Positions 8,048-17,066 of a DNA stretch of 64,000 nucleotides are shown here, one piece after another. The notes beneath the pieces were generated by a model. It did no database searches and was not told the DNA's origin. It saw only the letters and a program-made list of their open reading frames with translations. This stretch comes from Candidatus Heimdallarchaeota archaeon (GTDB taxonomy: Archaea; Asgardarchaeota; Heimdallarchaeia; Heimdallarchaeales; Kariarchaeaceae): positions 1-64,000 of the forward strand of contig JADCLS010000004.1 of NCBI GenBank assembly GCA_026702845.1, given 5' to 3'. The position numbers and the translations under genes are program-made. How positions within the stretch are numbered: the first letter of the stretch is position 1; every line of letters begins with the position of its first letter.

Positions 8048-10009
8048 GTGAAAATATTAGAGCTTGAAATTAATGATTTTGAGGGAATAAAACATCTCAA
8101 GCTGAACAATATCCCGGATTATGTAATATTGATGGGTAAAAATGGTTCTGGGAAATCCACCATTTTAAGGGCCTTGAATGCTGTTTTGAGATATACTTTC
8201 TATTATCAAAATGATATCAGAAATGGTCATGATAGTGTAAGATTAACAGATAAGATAAGAATAAAAATTGATTTCTCAGACCATATTAATGATTTTAGGG
8301 CTGAGTTTATTGATTTTATAGAACCCCAAATGTTAGCTGTTGCTCCATACATCTATAATGCATTATCAGGAAGATCTTTTAGTGTACATCATGAAAATTT
8401 TGTAACTATATTAATTTCAAACTTAGATTATTTGTTGGAAAATAATTTCATTCTCGAAATTTCTGATAAAGGCTGTAGATTCGAAATGAAAAAGTTCTCT
8501 TTTGAAAATCTTGAAATTAATAATATTGATACTAAACAAAGGTTCTCTAGAGAAATCGATCAAAGAAATAGTTTTCTCCAAGATATGACAACTAATCAAA
8601 GATTTGAATATTATTTTGGCTATCTCATTCACAGGTGGTTGAAAACACGATTTTACGGAAATTCTTCAGTACCTGGATACTCATTTCTTGACATGGAGAA
8701 TATAAATCCAAGAAACATCGGGATAGAATTTGGAAAAATGAATGAAATAAGTTCCAATAGAATTGGTTTCCTAATGGATCAAAACTGGAGGATTAATAAT
8801 TTAGGGGGAAGATTGGCCGCTCTAGTAATGGATTTTAGTGCAAGAGTTGCTGATGAGGAATACTCTCAAATTTTTAACCCAGTGAAGCGAATAAATAGAA
8901 GTTTGACAAAATTATTACCTCATATCAAGTTAAAATCCCCAAAAACTAATAGCAAAAAGATTATCTTAGAAGTTCGGGGCAAGGAATTAACCCTCGATAA
9001 ATTATCAACAGGAGAATTATATCTAATCGTTTTTGCTATTGATTATTTGGAAATGGAATTGAATAACGGTGTGATAATGATTGATGAACCATCAATACAT
9101 ATGCATTATTCCCTACAAGGAGAATTCATGAATTTTCTTGAGGAATTAATATCTGGCGCGGAAAAGGAAAATAAGGCATCAATTTGGATTGCTTCTCACT
9201 CTCCTTCAATTATATCATCAGTTCCTAAAGAACAGCGATTTCTTGTGGATATTGAAAATACTACAAATGCAATAATTCCATTTACTGATCTTAAAGATAA
9301 TGAGGAGAGGAGTGTAATTAACAAAACCCTTGGGATTAATACGTTTTATGAGCATAGTCCAGTTCTCTTTGTCGAAGGAACAACTGATTTTCCCATTGTA
9401 AAAGCAATACTTGATCGTTTTGCACCTGAATTACTTCCTAATTGGACAATTAAAAGAACAGATGGGGTTGATGAACTTCTGAAGGTAAAAACACACACTG
9501 AGGAATTGCTGGAGATTGGTAACAAAATCAAATCAGGGCCACTGTTCACTCAATTGAGAAATAACCATTTCTTGTTGGATGGTGATAATACCAGACACAA
9601 AGAAAATGATTCAAGAAATTATATCTGGGGTTTTTACCACATCGAGAATTTACTATTTCAGGATCCTTGGATTGATTATCTTGTATCAACATTGGAAATC
9701 AATTTGAAAAATGAGGTGGATTTTGAGAAGGATCTCGTTAAGGCAATTGAAAATACCTACAATAGCTTGCATGAGAAGCCTGAAATATCACTTGAAGAAA
9801 TTAAATCTGAAGAATGGAAGAATATTCTTCCAGGAAGAGAGATATTCAAGCAACTTACAAAAATATGGGGAGGAGGAGGTAAATTTGAGCGGATCATCCG
9901 GGTCCTCCTCAATAGGACTAATCACCTCACTGATGCACCTATTGAGATTCAAGATCTAATCAACTGGATGAATAATAAGTATTCTATTTGGAAGGAAGAT
10001 CAGATTTAA
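8048..10009 (+). CDS. OLD-like ATPase with TOPRIM nuclease domain
   Basis: 653 aa from a GTG start; TTAAAATAAA at about 8018 would make the mRNA leaderless. The N-terminal ABC/SMC-type ATPase has Walker A GKNGSGKST (30-38), signature LSTGE (319-323), Walker B VIMIDEPS (342-349) and switch ASHS (H384). The second half has TOPRIM-like motifs: FVEGTTD (E443), LLDGDN (D511, D513) and HIENLL (531-536), close to DUF4435/OLD-type proteins. OLD proteins are DNA nucleases in anti-phage defence, alone or with a partner such as GajB. No UvrD-like GajB lies beside it; its convergent neighbour is a possible PD-(D/E)XK protein with which it shares a 4-base overlap (TTAA). A defence role is likely but inferred. 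Confidence 0.85.
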   Translation: MKILELEINDFEGIKHLKLNNIPDYVILMGKNGSGKSTILRALNAVLRYTFYYQNDIRNGHDSVRLTDKIRIKIDFSDHINDFRAEFIDFIEPQMLAVAPYIYNALSGRSFSVHHENFVTILISNLDYLLENNFILEISDKGCRFEMKKFSFENLEINNIDTKQRFSREIDQRNSFLQDMTTNQRFEYYFGYLIHRWLKTRFYGNSSVPGYSFLDMENINPRNIGIEFGKMNEISSNRIGFLMDQNWRINNLGGRLAALVMDFSARVADEEYSQIFNPVKRINRSLTKLLPHIKLKSPKTNSKKIILEVRGKELTLDKLSTGELYLIVFAIDYLEMELNNGVIMIDEPSIHMHYSLQGEFMNFLEELISGAEKENKASIWIASHSPSIISSVPKEQRFLVDIENTTNAIIPFTDLKDNEERSVINKTLGINTFYEHSPVLFVEGTTDFPIVKAILDRFAPELLPNWTIKRTDGVDELLKVKTHTEELLEIGNKIKSGPLFTQLRNNHFLLDGDNTRHKENDSRNYIWGFYHIENLLFQDPWIDYLVSTLEINLKNEVDFEKDLVKAIENTYNSLHEKPEISLEEIKSEEWKNILPGREIFKQLTKIWGGGGKFERIIRVLLNRTNHLTDAPIEIQDLINWMNNKYSIWKEDQI

Positions 10010-10842
10010 TGGATCATATTGAACAACCCTTTGACTAGATCTTCTAGTTTTGGAATGACTCGGTTCAATTTGTTTAGGCTGGTAATCACAATGGGAATGA
10101 CCTCGTGTAGATCAGGAGTTCTGAGTTGATGAAAATATATTATAAAATAACTTTCTGTCACCTCTCTTTCTTCAATTATTTTTTTATGATATCCTGATAA
10201 AAATACAACATCATTCCCTAATACAACAATGGGGATAATGATCTCCTTCAATTTATCCACCTCATCATTATTATTTATCATCTCATCATGTATTTTCTCT
10301 ATTCTTGCTTGATATGCTGAAATTATTTGATTACAGGCCTTTAACACTTTTTCCAAATATTCGTTCTTCTTGCCCTGTCCTTTCTCATCAAAAACTAACA
10401 GATCTTTGCATAAGGGAAGTTTATTGAAATCCCTGTACCAAATACTCTTGTATTCATAATTCAAGCTATAGAACCAATAATTAAAAGCAATCCTGTGATT
10501 CATAAAGTCCCATTGTAACTTTTCAACATCCTTGTCCGCCCACTCTAACCCGATGATTGTTTTAGGTTCGTATTTTATAGGGAATTTTACATCGCCAAGA
10601 AACGCCAACCAGAATGAATTCATATGATTTAATAGATTTCCACCTAATTCTCTTGATTTAACAATTCTTGTTGCAAGTAGATCCAATTCACGGATTTTCT
10701 TCACCCCATCATCATTATCTGTGTAATATAAGGTTCTAGTTGAGAATTTGTGTTTTTCAAATTCCTCCCTAACCTTGTACTCAGCTGTTGATGTACTGTT
10801 CTCAACAAGTTTTATTATTTTCTCTATCTTATCTGCTTCCAC
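10006..10842 (-). CDS. Possible PD-(D/E)XK nuclease-like protein
   Basis: 278 aa, soluble. The first 90 residues look like a restriction-endonuclease fold: an N-terminal acidic helix (E26/E27), IRELDLLA (D54) and LGDVKF (D84-x-K86), the order and spacing of Mrr/Holliday-type cores. The rest (about 95-278) is helical with a beta section (about 205-245) and is not recognised. It is transcribed towards the OLD-like gene and their stop codons share TTAA. Opposed genes rarely form one transcript, so the pair may just be neighbours in a defence cluster. The nuclease reading rests on motif spacing only. Confidence 0.6.
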   Translation of the reverse strand: MEADKIEKIIKLVENSTSTAEYKVREEFEKHKFSTRTLYYTDNDDGVKKIRELDLLATRIVKSRELGGNLLNHMNSFWLAFLGDVKFPIKYEPKTIIGLEWADKDVEKLQWDFMNHRIAFNYWFYSLNYEYKSIWYRDFNKLPLCKDLLVFDEKGQGKKNEYLEKVLKACNQIISAYQARIEKIHDEMINNNDEVDKLKEIIIPIVVLGNDVVFLSGYHKKIIEEREVTESYFIIYFHQLRTPDLHEVIPIVITSLNKLNRVIPKLEDLVKGLFNMIH

Positions 10843-10925
10843 AGTTGTTTCACATTCACTTAATATATTTGATTATCAGTTCAATGATGGGAATTTGAAG
10901 ATTTTACTGAAGTTCTATAGGTCGA

Positions 10926-11099
10926 CTCGACTTTCGCGAATACAAGGTTGGAGATGGTGTAACTTTGGCCAAGGAGATCATCAAAAAGCATATTGAGTTT
11001 CTTGAAACCAAAAGACCTCTCTCTGATGCTAATATTATAAATGAATATGTAAATTCTGTGAGCTCCTTGAATAAATCTAGAAAGCTCTTGGATGTTTAA
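10926..11099 (+). pseudogene. C-terminal remnant of an ammonia-lyase
   Basis: This frame reads LDFREYKVGDGV, then AKEIIKKHIEFLETKRPL, to a stop at 11097. It aligns with the C-terminus of the intact enzyme at 2920-4443 (LDFRDHKVGDGV, then AKEVVRKYVDFLEIDRPL) and ends at about the same place. The rest of the gene is missing upstream: the frame turns non-homologous just before LDFR, and no start codon or catalytic loop remains. By eye about half of the residues match, far fewer than in the N-terminal remnant at 15569-15781. The two pieces may therefore come from different copies. Confidence 0.85.
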
Positions 11100-11241
11100 A
11101 TAAATAGGATTTCATGTATGAGATTATATAGTTTGACAGTAATTTCTCAAAAATTTTTAGTTTTGGGTTATAATGGCTATTCCCGCTGACATTCAATGCA
11201 AATATTGTCAAAAGTTGGATATCATCTTTTAGTCACAGTCC

Positions 11242-11249
11242 TTTTATAC
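11242..11249 (+). promoter_or_regulatory. TATA element, leaderless start
   Basis: TTTTATAC is centred 25 bases before the ATG at 11271, so the transcript should begin at or next to the start codon. Confidence 0.45.
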
Positions 11250-11270
11250 TCAATTATTAAGAAATAATAT

Positions 11271-11861
11271 ATGATTAAAATTAAAGTATGGTTAGTTTCA
11301 GTATTTATTATTACTTTATTGACCATAAACAATGTAAATTCTGTTACTACACAAACTGGACCAAAAACCTTCTCAGGGACAATGGGATATATCGATACCG
11401 GTTATAGATCTTATGAGATATCAAATACCACAGGTTCTACGGTCGATATTTACTTTAATGAAATTGTAAAAGTGTATACAGATACAAATATTTTAAATAA
11501 AACTGAATACTTGGTGTCTTGGGAATTTTGTCAGACTAACTCATTCCAGAATATGAGTATTAGCTCAGCAAATGGAATACGTGTTGATATTGACATTACC
11601 GGATTTCGAGAGAATAAATCATCAATAGTATGGAGATTACAAATATTGAGTAATTTTACTGAAACAATTAATGTTGATCTGAAAATAACACTCTCACTAG
11701 ATACATTCATTGAAGTTCCGATGGTTGCATCGAGTGGATCATTAAATGAGACTAATGAATGGAAAGATAGAATTACAGGAATTTTTATTGGAGTAGTAAT
11801 AACAGTTATTATTTTACTGCTTCTAAGGAAAATAAGGAAAATACGATCCGAATCGAAATAG
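11271..11861 (+). CDS. Secreted single-pass membrane-anchored protein
   Basis: 196 aa. Residues 1-26 form a signal peptide (basic start, hydrophobic WLVSVFIITLLTI core). Residues about 27-165 form a beta-rich extracellular domain with several N-x-S/T sites. About 168-186 is a transmembrane helix (IFIGVVITVIILLLLRK) followed by a basic tail, so the domain is displayed outside and anchored at its C-terminus. Family and ligand are unknown. The layout resembles the protein at 16052-16669, but the ectodomains are not obviously alike. Confidence 0.75.
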   Translation: MIKIKVWLVSVFIITLLTINNVNSVTTQTGPKTFSGTMGYIDTGYRSYEISNTTGSTVDIYFNEIVKVYTDTNILNKTEYLVSWEFCQTNSFQNMSISSANGIRVDIDITGFRENKSSIVWRLQILSNFTETINVDLKITLSLDTFIEVPMVASSGSLNETNEWKDRITGIFIGVVITVIILLLLRKIRKIRSESK

Positions 11862-12009
11862 ACATAATAATAGATTAAAGAATTTCTTAAGATTGATAGG
11901 TAAGGGCCACCCTGTCAATGAAATCAGAAAGTGTAGTAGTATTCTATTTGCATTAAGACAGAATTGAGGAATGACCTCGAGAACCTATGAGAGTATTATC
12001 AAATTCAGA

Positions 12010-12153
12010 TTATTTCTTCGATCCTGTATCAAACATACGTTCTAGCTGAAGTAAACCTTCATTTAATTCATCAGTTTTTTCAAATGCCCCAAGATGATTA
12101 TGAAAAGGTGTGGAAACCTTACACCATGGATATCGAGGCAATAGAATAGGTAA
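12010..12153 (-). pseudogene. Coding-looking remnant in a 450-base gap
   Basis: The stretch 11862-12308 has no intact gene. Within it, this minus-strand frame is open for 47 codons between stops, has no start codon, and reads like protein: it contains LLPRYPWCKVSTPFHNHLG and later LLQLERMFDTGSKK. It is probably the 3' end of a lost gene. I do not recognise the family. The rest of the gap shows nothing. Confidence 0.35.
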
Positions 12154-12308
12154 CTAATCAGATTCTTCCATTTTATCTTTTTCTCTGCCTGTTGTGAACC
12201 TGTATTCATATACAGGTAATCAAGAGTATTGGATTTTAATGACTTTTCATCTTAATGCAAGAAAAGAATAGTGGATTGTAGATGGTGCATTCCCCCAAGG
12301 ATCCATAA

Positions 12309-12848
12309 TTAGTAAATCATTCTATACCAGTCCAGAAAAGGAACTGGATGAATAATAGTGAACATGAAGATCTGAAATAAAGCAACAACAATATTTGTAG
12401 GGAACGAATAATATGTAGACTCAAAATTAGCGAAATAGAACGGAAGCCATAATATGAGAATATCAAATAATAAAATCCAAACCAAGGTGAATGAACCAAA
12501 CAGTACATTGTATTGTTGAAAAAGTGGGATATCGATCTCTCTTATGAGAACATGTATCAAGAGCAAAACCCCGTCGACTAAAAGCGTATACAAAATTAAC
12601 TTTCGAGCAAAAAATTTGCATGGAGAAAGTTTGTTGTCACAGAATTTGCCAGACAGAGCCTTTTCTAGATAAGGATGTGTATCTGAGTTTGCGTATTCCT
12701 GCCTTGAAGTACTATAACCTAAAAATACTTGAATAACAAACATGCAGACAAGATAAAAGCTAGGTCCATATGAACCCGTTGGGACATCCAAACCGACAGA
12801 TAAAACAAAATGTACTTTATCTTCAGTTAAAAATTCAATATTTATCAC
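12309..12848 (-). CDS. Multi-pass membrane protein of unknown function
   Basis: 179 aa from a GTG start. About four transmembrane helices: near residues 27-45 (FYLVCMFVIQVFLGY), 85-105, 117-140 and 150-168. A short hydrophilic loop (about 48-80) contains two cysteines (FCDNKLSPCKFF). Not recognised. It lies 63 bases after the stop of the next minus-strand gene upstream, so the two may share a transcript. Confidence 0.6.
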   Translation of the reverse strand: MINIEFLTEDKVHFVLSVGLDVPTGSYGPSFYLVCMFVIQVFLGYSTSRQEYANSDTHPYLEKALSGKFCDNKLSPCKFFARKLILYTLLVDGVLLLIHVLIREIDIPLFQQYNVLFGSFTLVWILLFDILILWLPFYFANFESTYYSFPTNIVVALFQIFMFTIIHPVPFLDWYRMIY

Positions 12849-12911
12849 ACTTGTATCCTCAATCCAGTAACTCCTTGTGAATGAATATTTGTCATTTCTT
12901 GAAGTTAAAGA

Positions 12912-13796
12912 CTATTCTTCAGATATTGGTGTACTATCGATTATAAGTAATGTTGAGATATTATTGTTATCAGCATCCTCAATTTCAATTGAAAAATACA
13001 AATTTGCATTTCTAATTACAGAAATTGTGAAATTTTTATTCTCTTGAAAACTTTGATCAATTATCAAATTCTCGGATCGAATATTACCTGAGATATCATT
13101 TGTTTCAAGTACCATGGATCCAATTACCAAAAATATCAGAAATGCCATTACTACAGCAAATGGTATCCATCTTCTTCCTGTAAGCTGGTTGGTCTCGATC
13201 GATTTCCTCTCTTGAAAATGAGCCTTTTCTGCAGTTTTGATATCCTCTTCATCCAGAGTTATTTTTCCAAGTTCTTTTTGGAAATCATCATAAGATGGCA
13301 ATAATATAAAGTTATCAAACTCAGAATCTATTAATTCAATGATTTCATCAACTATTCTCGGTTTGCCAGTAATCACTAATCTCTCTGCACTTTTTATTTT
13401 ACCTTGATCTATATTTTCCACAAAGTGTAGCATATTACCAAGAGATGGCCATGAAAATTGAATATAGTTAACACCTAAATGATTGGTTTTGAACAAGTCA
13501 ACTTCTCTATAATATGGAGCTAATAACCGTTTCAAGGTAAAATAAAGATAATGAGTGGTATGTGCTCTCCCTTCTTTGATAATAAATTCGATTTCAAATC
13601 GTTTTCTCAAACCTGGAATTGACACGAATTTGGCTTGAAAAATCAAAACTACTAGATACGGTATCATTATTGAAGCCAATACAACAGATATTTTCATAAT
13701 AAAAAGAGACAAATCATCTGAAGACACAAGATCTATCCCAGCAAATGCCGTTCCGCCAAGTAAGAGAATAAGTAAAGAAAAATTCATCAAACTCAA
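12912..13796 (-). CDS. Membrane protein, probably 5'-truncated
   Basis: 294 aa when counted from a weak TTG at 13796. Two N-terminal transmembrane helices, a cytoplasmic domain (about 60-205), a third helix (about 212-230) and a small outer domain. The open frame continues upstream without a start codon to 13922 and still reads like protein there (WKNVLGRENRYEV, then KKNKWVIGRQTRYL). So the original N-terminus appears longer and cut off near 13.9 kb, where an unrelated plus-strand frame also begins without a start. Family not recognised; it may still be translated from the TTG. Confidence 0.55.
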   Translation of the reverse strand: MSLMNFSLLILLLGGTAFAGIDLVSSDDLSLFIMKISVVLASIMIPYLVVLIFQAKFVSIPGLRKRFEIEFIIKEGRAHTTHYLYFTLKRLLAPYYREVDLFKTNHLGVNYIQFSWPSLGNMLHFVENIDQGKIKSAERLVITGKPRIVDEIIELIDSEFDNFILLPSYDDFQKELGKITLDEEDIKTAEKAHFQERKSIETNQLTGRRWIPFAVVMAFLIFLVIGSMVLETNDISGNIRSENLIIDQSFQENKNFTISVIRNANLYFSIEIEDADNNNISTLLIIDSTPISEE

Positions 13797-13874
13797 GTAT
13801 CTTGTCTGCCTTCCAATTACCCATTTATTTTTCTTTTTAGCTATTGTGACTTCATATCTATTCTCCCTTCCTAA

Positions 13875-14702
13875 AACATTTTTCCACTGTTTATCTCTCT
13901 CGAATATGGAAGATTCAAATTTCTAAGTGATGACGAAATAGTTGATTACATAACAAGCAATATTCTTAATGATAAAGAAACAAGAAGAAACAGGCTATAT
14001 ATTGATAATTTAGATCCATCATATTATCAAAAAATTATAGAAACTGGATTAAATGAATTACTAAATAATAATCTTGAATACTTCATTTTTATTATTGATA
14101 AATTTAAAATTAGAGAGATCGCCGAAATTGCTAATCTTACACCTAAATTCTCGATTCAGCATTTACTGAAAATAATAGAATTTGTAGATTATTTTGAAAA
14201 TGCGAGATTTTTCTATAGAGATGAGCTTGTTTTCACAATCCAAAAGATTGGAGAATTAAATCTGGATTGCTCTGAGATTTGGAAACTTGATTTTAGTACA
14301 TTCTCGAATTATTTTCTTAGAAATACGAGTAGATTCTCTCAGAAATACCGAATGAATATTAATACTTTATCCTATGCTCTAAAAAGGACTTTAGATACTT
14401 CAAATGAAAGTACACTTAGTATAAAGTGGATGAAACAAAGAAATGCGGAAGAAATTTTGTCACTTACTGAATTACATATTTTCAAAGATTTTTATCATTT
14501 AATTGGCCAATTAGAAACAGATGATTGGGATATAATTCTTAAAAGGTCATTACCTGATTTTAATGTACTACTTTGGATTAAAATAAAAGATGAATTTATT
14601 AAATTCAAAGAATGTGAGATAAATAAAGAATTTCAAATTTTGAATAATTATCGAGGTGCAGCACTTATTGGTAATGTCTTGGTAAATTCATCAAAGAAGT
14701 GA
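13875..14702 (+). pseudogene. 5'-truncated ORF of unknown family
   Basis: The frame is open from just after a stop at 13872 to a stop at 14700-14702, about 275 codons, but the first ATG is only at 14352. The region before it is clearly protein-like (EYGRFKFLSDDEIVDY, then IREIAEIANLTPKFSIQHLL, an HTH-like helix pair). So the natural start is missing rather than the gene being the 116 codons from 14352. The composition is charged, helical and soluble. It abuts the truncated minus-strand gene head to head, which points to a rearrangement at about 13.88-13.92 kb. Confidence 0.6.
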
Positions 14703-14808
14703 ATTGTAATCTATAATAATAGAGGATGAAAACACATCAGCCCCTCTTTATTATGTAATTCTAAAAGCAACTTTATAGTGGTGATTTCTATGAATAAGTT
14801 TTGATTAT

Positions 14809-15534
14809 TCATTTTAATCGATCATCATACTTATTCAAATAATCTTCCCTTTTTCTAATTTCAGGTATCCTTCCAAATTCTTCAAAAATATTCATTTTCA
14901 TATTAGCTTTCTCTTGTCTCATTAATTTGTAGAATTCTTTATGTTCATTTGGTAATTGTACAGCTTTTTGATGAAGATGTATGACTTTCTCAATTCTTGC
15001 TAATAAATGCTGGATCTGACTTAATGAATATTCTTCGTCCTCAAAGAGTATCATATTGTACATATACTCACCATATACATGTGTTAATTTTTTCTGGAAA
15101 TTTTTCCTTTCCCTGTTTTTTAATATATCCTTTAGTTCATTATAAATATTTGACAATTTTTCATGTTTAATTGTCTTCAAAACATTATATAGACGTAATT
15201 CATCGAGATAGTATTTTTCAAATTCCAATGAAAGGTTATTATAAAAGGAATCTAACATTCTTTCTTTCACTATTATTTGCAACATTCTGTATATTTGATC
15301 AATTTTCTTAAAATCATATTCTTTATCTTCTGTAATCAGTACACGATTTATTACCTTCCCCTCTATCGATTTTAATTCTAAAATATCTCCCTTCGATATA
15401 TTTTGCATAATAAATTTGAATTGATCATATAAAACTAGTAATTTATCATCTTTCATCAGTAAATTTAGATAAGTTCTATCCTCGTTAAATAATAACTGCT
15501 GAAATTCACGCAACTTAAATTTATTAACCATCAA
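14809..15534 (-). CDS. Charged helical protein of unknown function
   Basis: 241 aa, soluble, rich in Lys, Glu, Leu and Tyr; helical and probably partly coiled-coil over about 75-200. No catalytic motif, metal site, signal peptide or membrane segment is visible. Two ATGs are adjacent at the start and no clear ribosome-binding site decides between them. It ends 35 bases before the ammonia-lyase N-terminal remnant on the same strand begins its 3' end, in a region full of gene fragments. Confidence 0.6.
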   Translation of the reverse strand: MMVNKFKLREFQQLLFNEDRTYLNLLMKDDKLLVLYDQFKFIMQNISKGDILELKSIEGKVINRVLITEDKEYDFKKIDQIYRMLQIIVKERMLDSFYNNLSLEFEKYYLDELRLYNVLKTIKHEKLSNIYNELKDILKNRERKNFQKKLTHVYGEYMYNMILFEDEEYSLSQIQHLLARIEKVIHLHQKAVQLPNEHKEFYKLMRQEKANMKMNIFEEFGRIPEIRKREDYLNKYDDRLK

Positions 15535-15568
15535 TTATCTATACTTTTGAAATTTTATAAACATATTA

Positions 15569-15781
15569 TCAATCAAGATCGTTGATTAGATTTTTTTCTA
15601 AATAAAAAAATGTATTTACACCGTACATAATTTCTTTGGCGACGACTTTTTCCTCAAGCATCGCACGGCAAGTATTGATTCTCGTAACTGCATCAGGATG
15701 CAACTCCACTTTCTCATTATGCCGGGCAACGGCAACCATCTGTTCTATGGTAAGATCTTTACCAGTAAGTATAACTGTCAT
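15569..15781 (-). pseudogene. N-terminal remnant of an ammonia-lyase
   Basis: The first 57 residues match the intact enzyme at 2920-4443 with only about seven differences, and the DNA is near-identical over long runs. Homology stops right after YGVNT, at about 15619. The frame then reads unrelated FFYLEKN and ends after 70 codons. The MIO triad and nearly all of the enzyme are absent, so it cannot be active. Its own GGAG just upstream of the ATG means a short peptide might still be made. It lies on the strand opposite to the C-terminal remnant, 4.5 kb away. Confidence 0.88.
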
Positions 15782-16051
15782 TTAAAACTCCTATGATGGG
15801 CATTGAAAAAATCATTTTATGTATTTATTCATCAAAAGTACTCATTTGAATAATTGTTGTGTTCAATTGGTATATAGTCCATGATTTTTGTTCAAATCAA
15901 TTAAAATTGTTAATTTTTCAATTATAACTGTTATTTTAATTTATTATCAAGTTAGTAGGTATTTGGAATATCATATTTCCTTTGAACTATATTCACTACG
16001 CTCCAAAGTTATCTGAAGATTAGTTTATTCAAAGGTATTATTCTTCTTAAT

Positions 16052-16669
16052 TTACAAATATTTACGTTTCAGTAATACAACCAAAACTATCAGAGCGTTT
16101 CCAAACCATATAGGTAAAAATCTTTCAGTAGTTAGTATATCCGTTGGACGAGGTTCAGGACCATATGGTATATCACTAGTTTGTAGTTTGATGTTTATAG
16201 AATCTTCAGATTCGCCATAGTGAATCAATATTAATCGAATTTTGAGAGTTTCAACGTCATTACATTGCTTGCTATATTGATTTGATTCAATAAAGCCAAA
16301 AATATTATATTTCGCAGCCCCATCTAAACTGGCAGAATTTGCACTTTTCTCACTGGCAAAATATTTGTCAGTAAAAACGCATGCCAGTTCTGATTGATTT
16401 GATTTATATTCATCAAATGTTAAAGGATCAAACATTTCATTCAGGGTGATGATAAGTTTGAAATTACCAACAGGAAATGTTGTATCATTCACAATTAATA
16501 ATTGGTAATTATCTTTGAAATTGTAAAAGGTCTCATTGGAAAAGGAGATAATAGCTGAGTGCCTTTCATCTCCTGCAAATGTGAATTCTCCCTCAAATAA
16601 TATTACATCAGATGAACCTGAAACAATATGAAAACTTAAAATAAAAATTAATACATATTTCGCTTTCAT
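16052..16669 (-). CDS. Secreted single-pass membrane-anchored protein
   Basis: 205 aa. Signal peptide at residues 1-19 (VLIFILSFHIVSG), an extracellular domain of about 160 residues with four cysteines or fewer and several N-glycosylation-type sites, and a C-terminal helix (FGNALIVLVVLLKRKYL) that ends in a basic tail. Family unknown. The ATG lies 3 bases after the stop of an upstream open frame (16673-16819), as if it were once the second gene of an operon. Confidence 0.7.
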   Translation of the reverse strand: MKAKYVLIFILSFHIVSGSSDVILFEGEFTFAGDERHSAIISFSNETFYNFKDNYQLLIVNDTTFPVGNFKLIITLNEMFDPLTFDEYKSNQSELACVFTDKYFASEKSANSASLDGAAKYNIFGFIESNQYSKQCNDVETLKIRLILIHYGESEDSINIKLQTSDIPYGPEPRPTDILTTERFLPIWFGNALIVLVVLLKRKYL

Positions 16670-16672
16670 ATA

Positions 16673-16819
16673 TCACATCTCAATCAAACGGTGGATACCA
16701 ATACATGGACCAGCAATAGATAAGGAGTTTGACCCATATTTATATCCATTTTCATAAGCCTGATCCAGATAATCGAATCCCAATTTTTTTTTAAGATCAA
16801 TTAACGAGTAAATGATGGA
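16673..16819 (-). pseudogene. Remnant of an upstream gene
   Basis: The gap 16670-17066 holds this 48-codon frame between two stops, with no start codon. It reads LGFDYLDQAYENGYKYG and then SLSIAGPCIGIHRLIEM before the stop. The wording is protein-like and its stop is 3 bases before the next ATG. I take it as the 3' end of a lost gene. Family not recognised. Nothing else is seen in the gap. Confidence 0.35.
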
Positions 16820-17066
16820 TTAATATTTATTTAATTATATTCCAAGATCATTAAAATATCATAATACTTTGAAACACCAACGATATTCCTCGTATTGATT
16901 TTATGGTTGTGGTTTTAGTAATTGTTCCAGGGAGCTTCGATTTGAACATCAACCCTCCTTAGCATTCAATATTGGAGATGGACATAAGAAATTTATAATC
17001 TGAATACTAATATCAGAAAATTAAGCACTGCTCTATTTTTGAAACTATTAGAATCAAGGAGAATTT

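Noticed and set aside
10748..10996. 82-codon plus-strand frame overlapping the ammonia-lyase remnant
   Set aside because: It is antisense to the start of the gene at 10006-10842 and out of frame with the homologous remnant; its text is not protein-like.
11173..11232. 19-residue ORF with C-x2-C (MAIPADIQCKYCQK)
   Set aside because: Too short, no ribosome-binding site and no second metal ligand pair. It may be a scrap of a zinc-ribbon protein, but cannot be supported.
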